From contig WARS01000036.1 in NCBI GenBank assembly GCA_008933995.1, positions 8,541,285 to 8,605,284 of the forward strand: DNA of 64,000 nucleotides. Direction: 5' to 3'. A program made the translations under genes and the position numbers. Of this stretch, positions 63,701 to 64,000 are shown one piece after another. The notes below the pieces were generated by a model. The model was given only the letters and a program-made list of their open reading frames with translations. It had not been told where the DNA came from and did not search any database. Positions within the stretch are counted from its first letter, which is position 1, and every line of letters starts with the position of its first letter. Source of the DNA: Datnioides undecimradiatus. Lineage: Eukaryota > Chordata > Actinopteri > Lobotiformes > Datnioididae.

Positions 63701-64000
63701 TTTGTATGGTTGCCATCTCTTTGAGGAAGAAAAACCCTATTCCCAGGTTTCATTCCATTTTGAAAAGGACTGTCAAAGGGCACTGTTCCACTTGACCCAT
63801 TTTATTTTTCACACAAACAACTTCAGTGTACTTGAATTAAAAATGCTGAAAGTTCCAGACTTTGCCATGGATCTGTCACACTGTATGCAGAAGCAGTTCA
63901 ATACAATCTGCTTCTGTTCTTTATTTGTATCATATTTTTAATTGCTATTTGGTAACTTAGGCAGCCATTTACTTTGCAGAGGAAGAGGCTGAATAAAACC
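57800..64000. other. Intergenic DNA with possible conserved elements, no protein gene recognised
   Basis: The sequence is low in repeats apart from a CT tract at 62187-62240. Segments around 59240-60600 and 62640-62850 have the mixed, non-repetitive look of conserved non-coding DNA. Open frames such as 60890-60639 (-), 59788-60126 (+) and 62671-62931 (+) have no recognisable domains. In mammals TGDS, GPR180 and SOX21 follow DCT; none of their coding sequence was seen. Confidence 0.5.
62187..62240. repeat. (CT)n-rich imperfect microsatellite
   Basis: About 54 bases of CT repeat broken by CC and GT; reads as Ser-Leu or Arg-Glu repeats in spurious frames. Confidence 0.95.

Noticed and set aside
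57699-63941. Coding exons of TGDS, GPR180 or SOX21 expected from mammalian gene order
   Set aside because: None of their characteristic sequences was seen in any frame within the window.

Overview
The window is nuclear DNA from a ray-finned fish, probably a percomorph teleost. Protein-coding exons are separated by GT-AG introns, and the non-coding sequence is AT-rich with many dinucleotide microsatellites. It also carries several interspersed repeats that I recognise from memory as typical of teleost genomes. No operons, ribosome binding sites, phage or other prokaryotic features are present.

Two genes could be assembled exon by exon, with reading frames that close at every splice junction. 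The + strand carries the last seven coding exons of glypican-6 (gpc6), from 2290 to the stop codon at 46953. The signal-peptide end (expected exons 1-2) lies off the left edge. The gene is spread over more than 44 kb, with introns of about 16.3 kb (8320-24591) and 19.3 kb (25516-44814). The - strand carries the complete dopachrome tautomerase gene (dct/tyrp2), 53404 down to 49914. It has eight coding exons in only 3.5 kb and encodes 516 residues. The two genes are tail to tail, with about 3 kb between stop codons. This matches the GPC6-DCT order on human chromosome 13, which supports both identifications. The proteins are functionally unrelated: one is a GPI-anchored heparan sulfate co-receptor, the other a melanosomal enzyme of eumelanin synthesis.

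Layout: 1-2289 is the end of gpc6 intron 2. 2290-46953 holds gpc6 exons and introns, with microsatellites, SINE-like copies, a teleost hAT-like repeat, two unclassified repeats and a 362-bp TA-flanked MITE. 46954-49913 is the convergent 3' region, with poly(A) signals on both strands, a 14-bp palindrome carrying AATAAA on each strand, and a near-perfect 21-bp hairpin. 49914-53404 is dct. 53405-64000 is dct upstream sequence and apparent intergenic DNA. The latter holds two MITF-type TCATGTGA octamers, a few repeat fragments, one well-formed but non-coding exon candidate (57699-57799) and no recognisable protein gene.

I found no undescribed multi-gene system. The most useful leads are the bidirectional poly(A) palindrome, the hairpin that fills part of the 124-nt dct intron 1, the candidate non-coding exon, and a CA repeat placed just inside gpc6 intron 8 with an open reading frame running through it. 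Repeat family calls and conserved-element suggestions rest on memory and appearance, not on a search.
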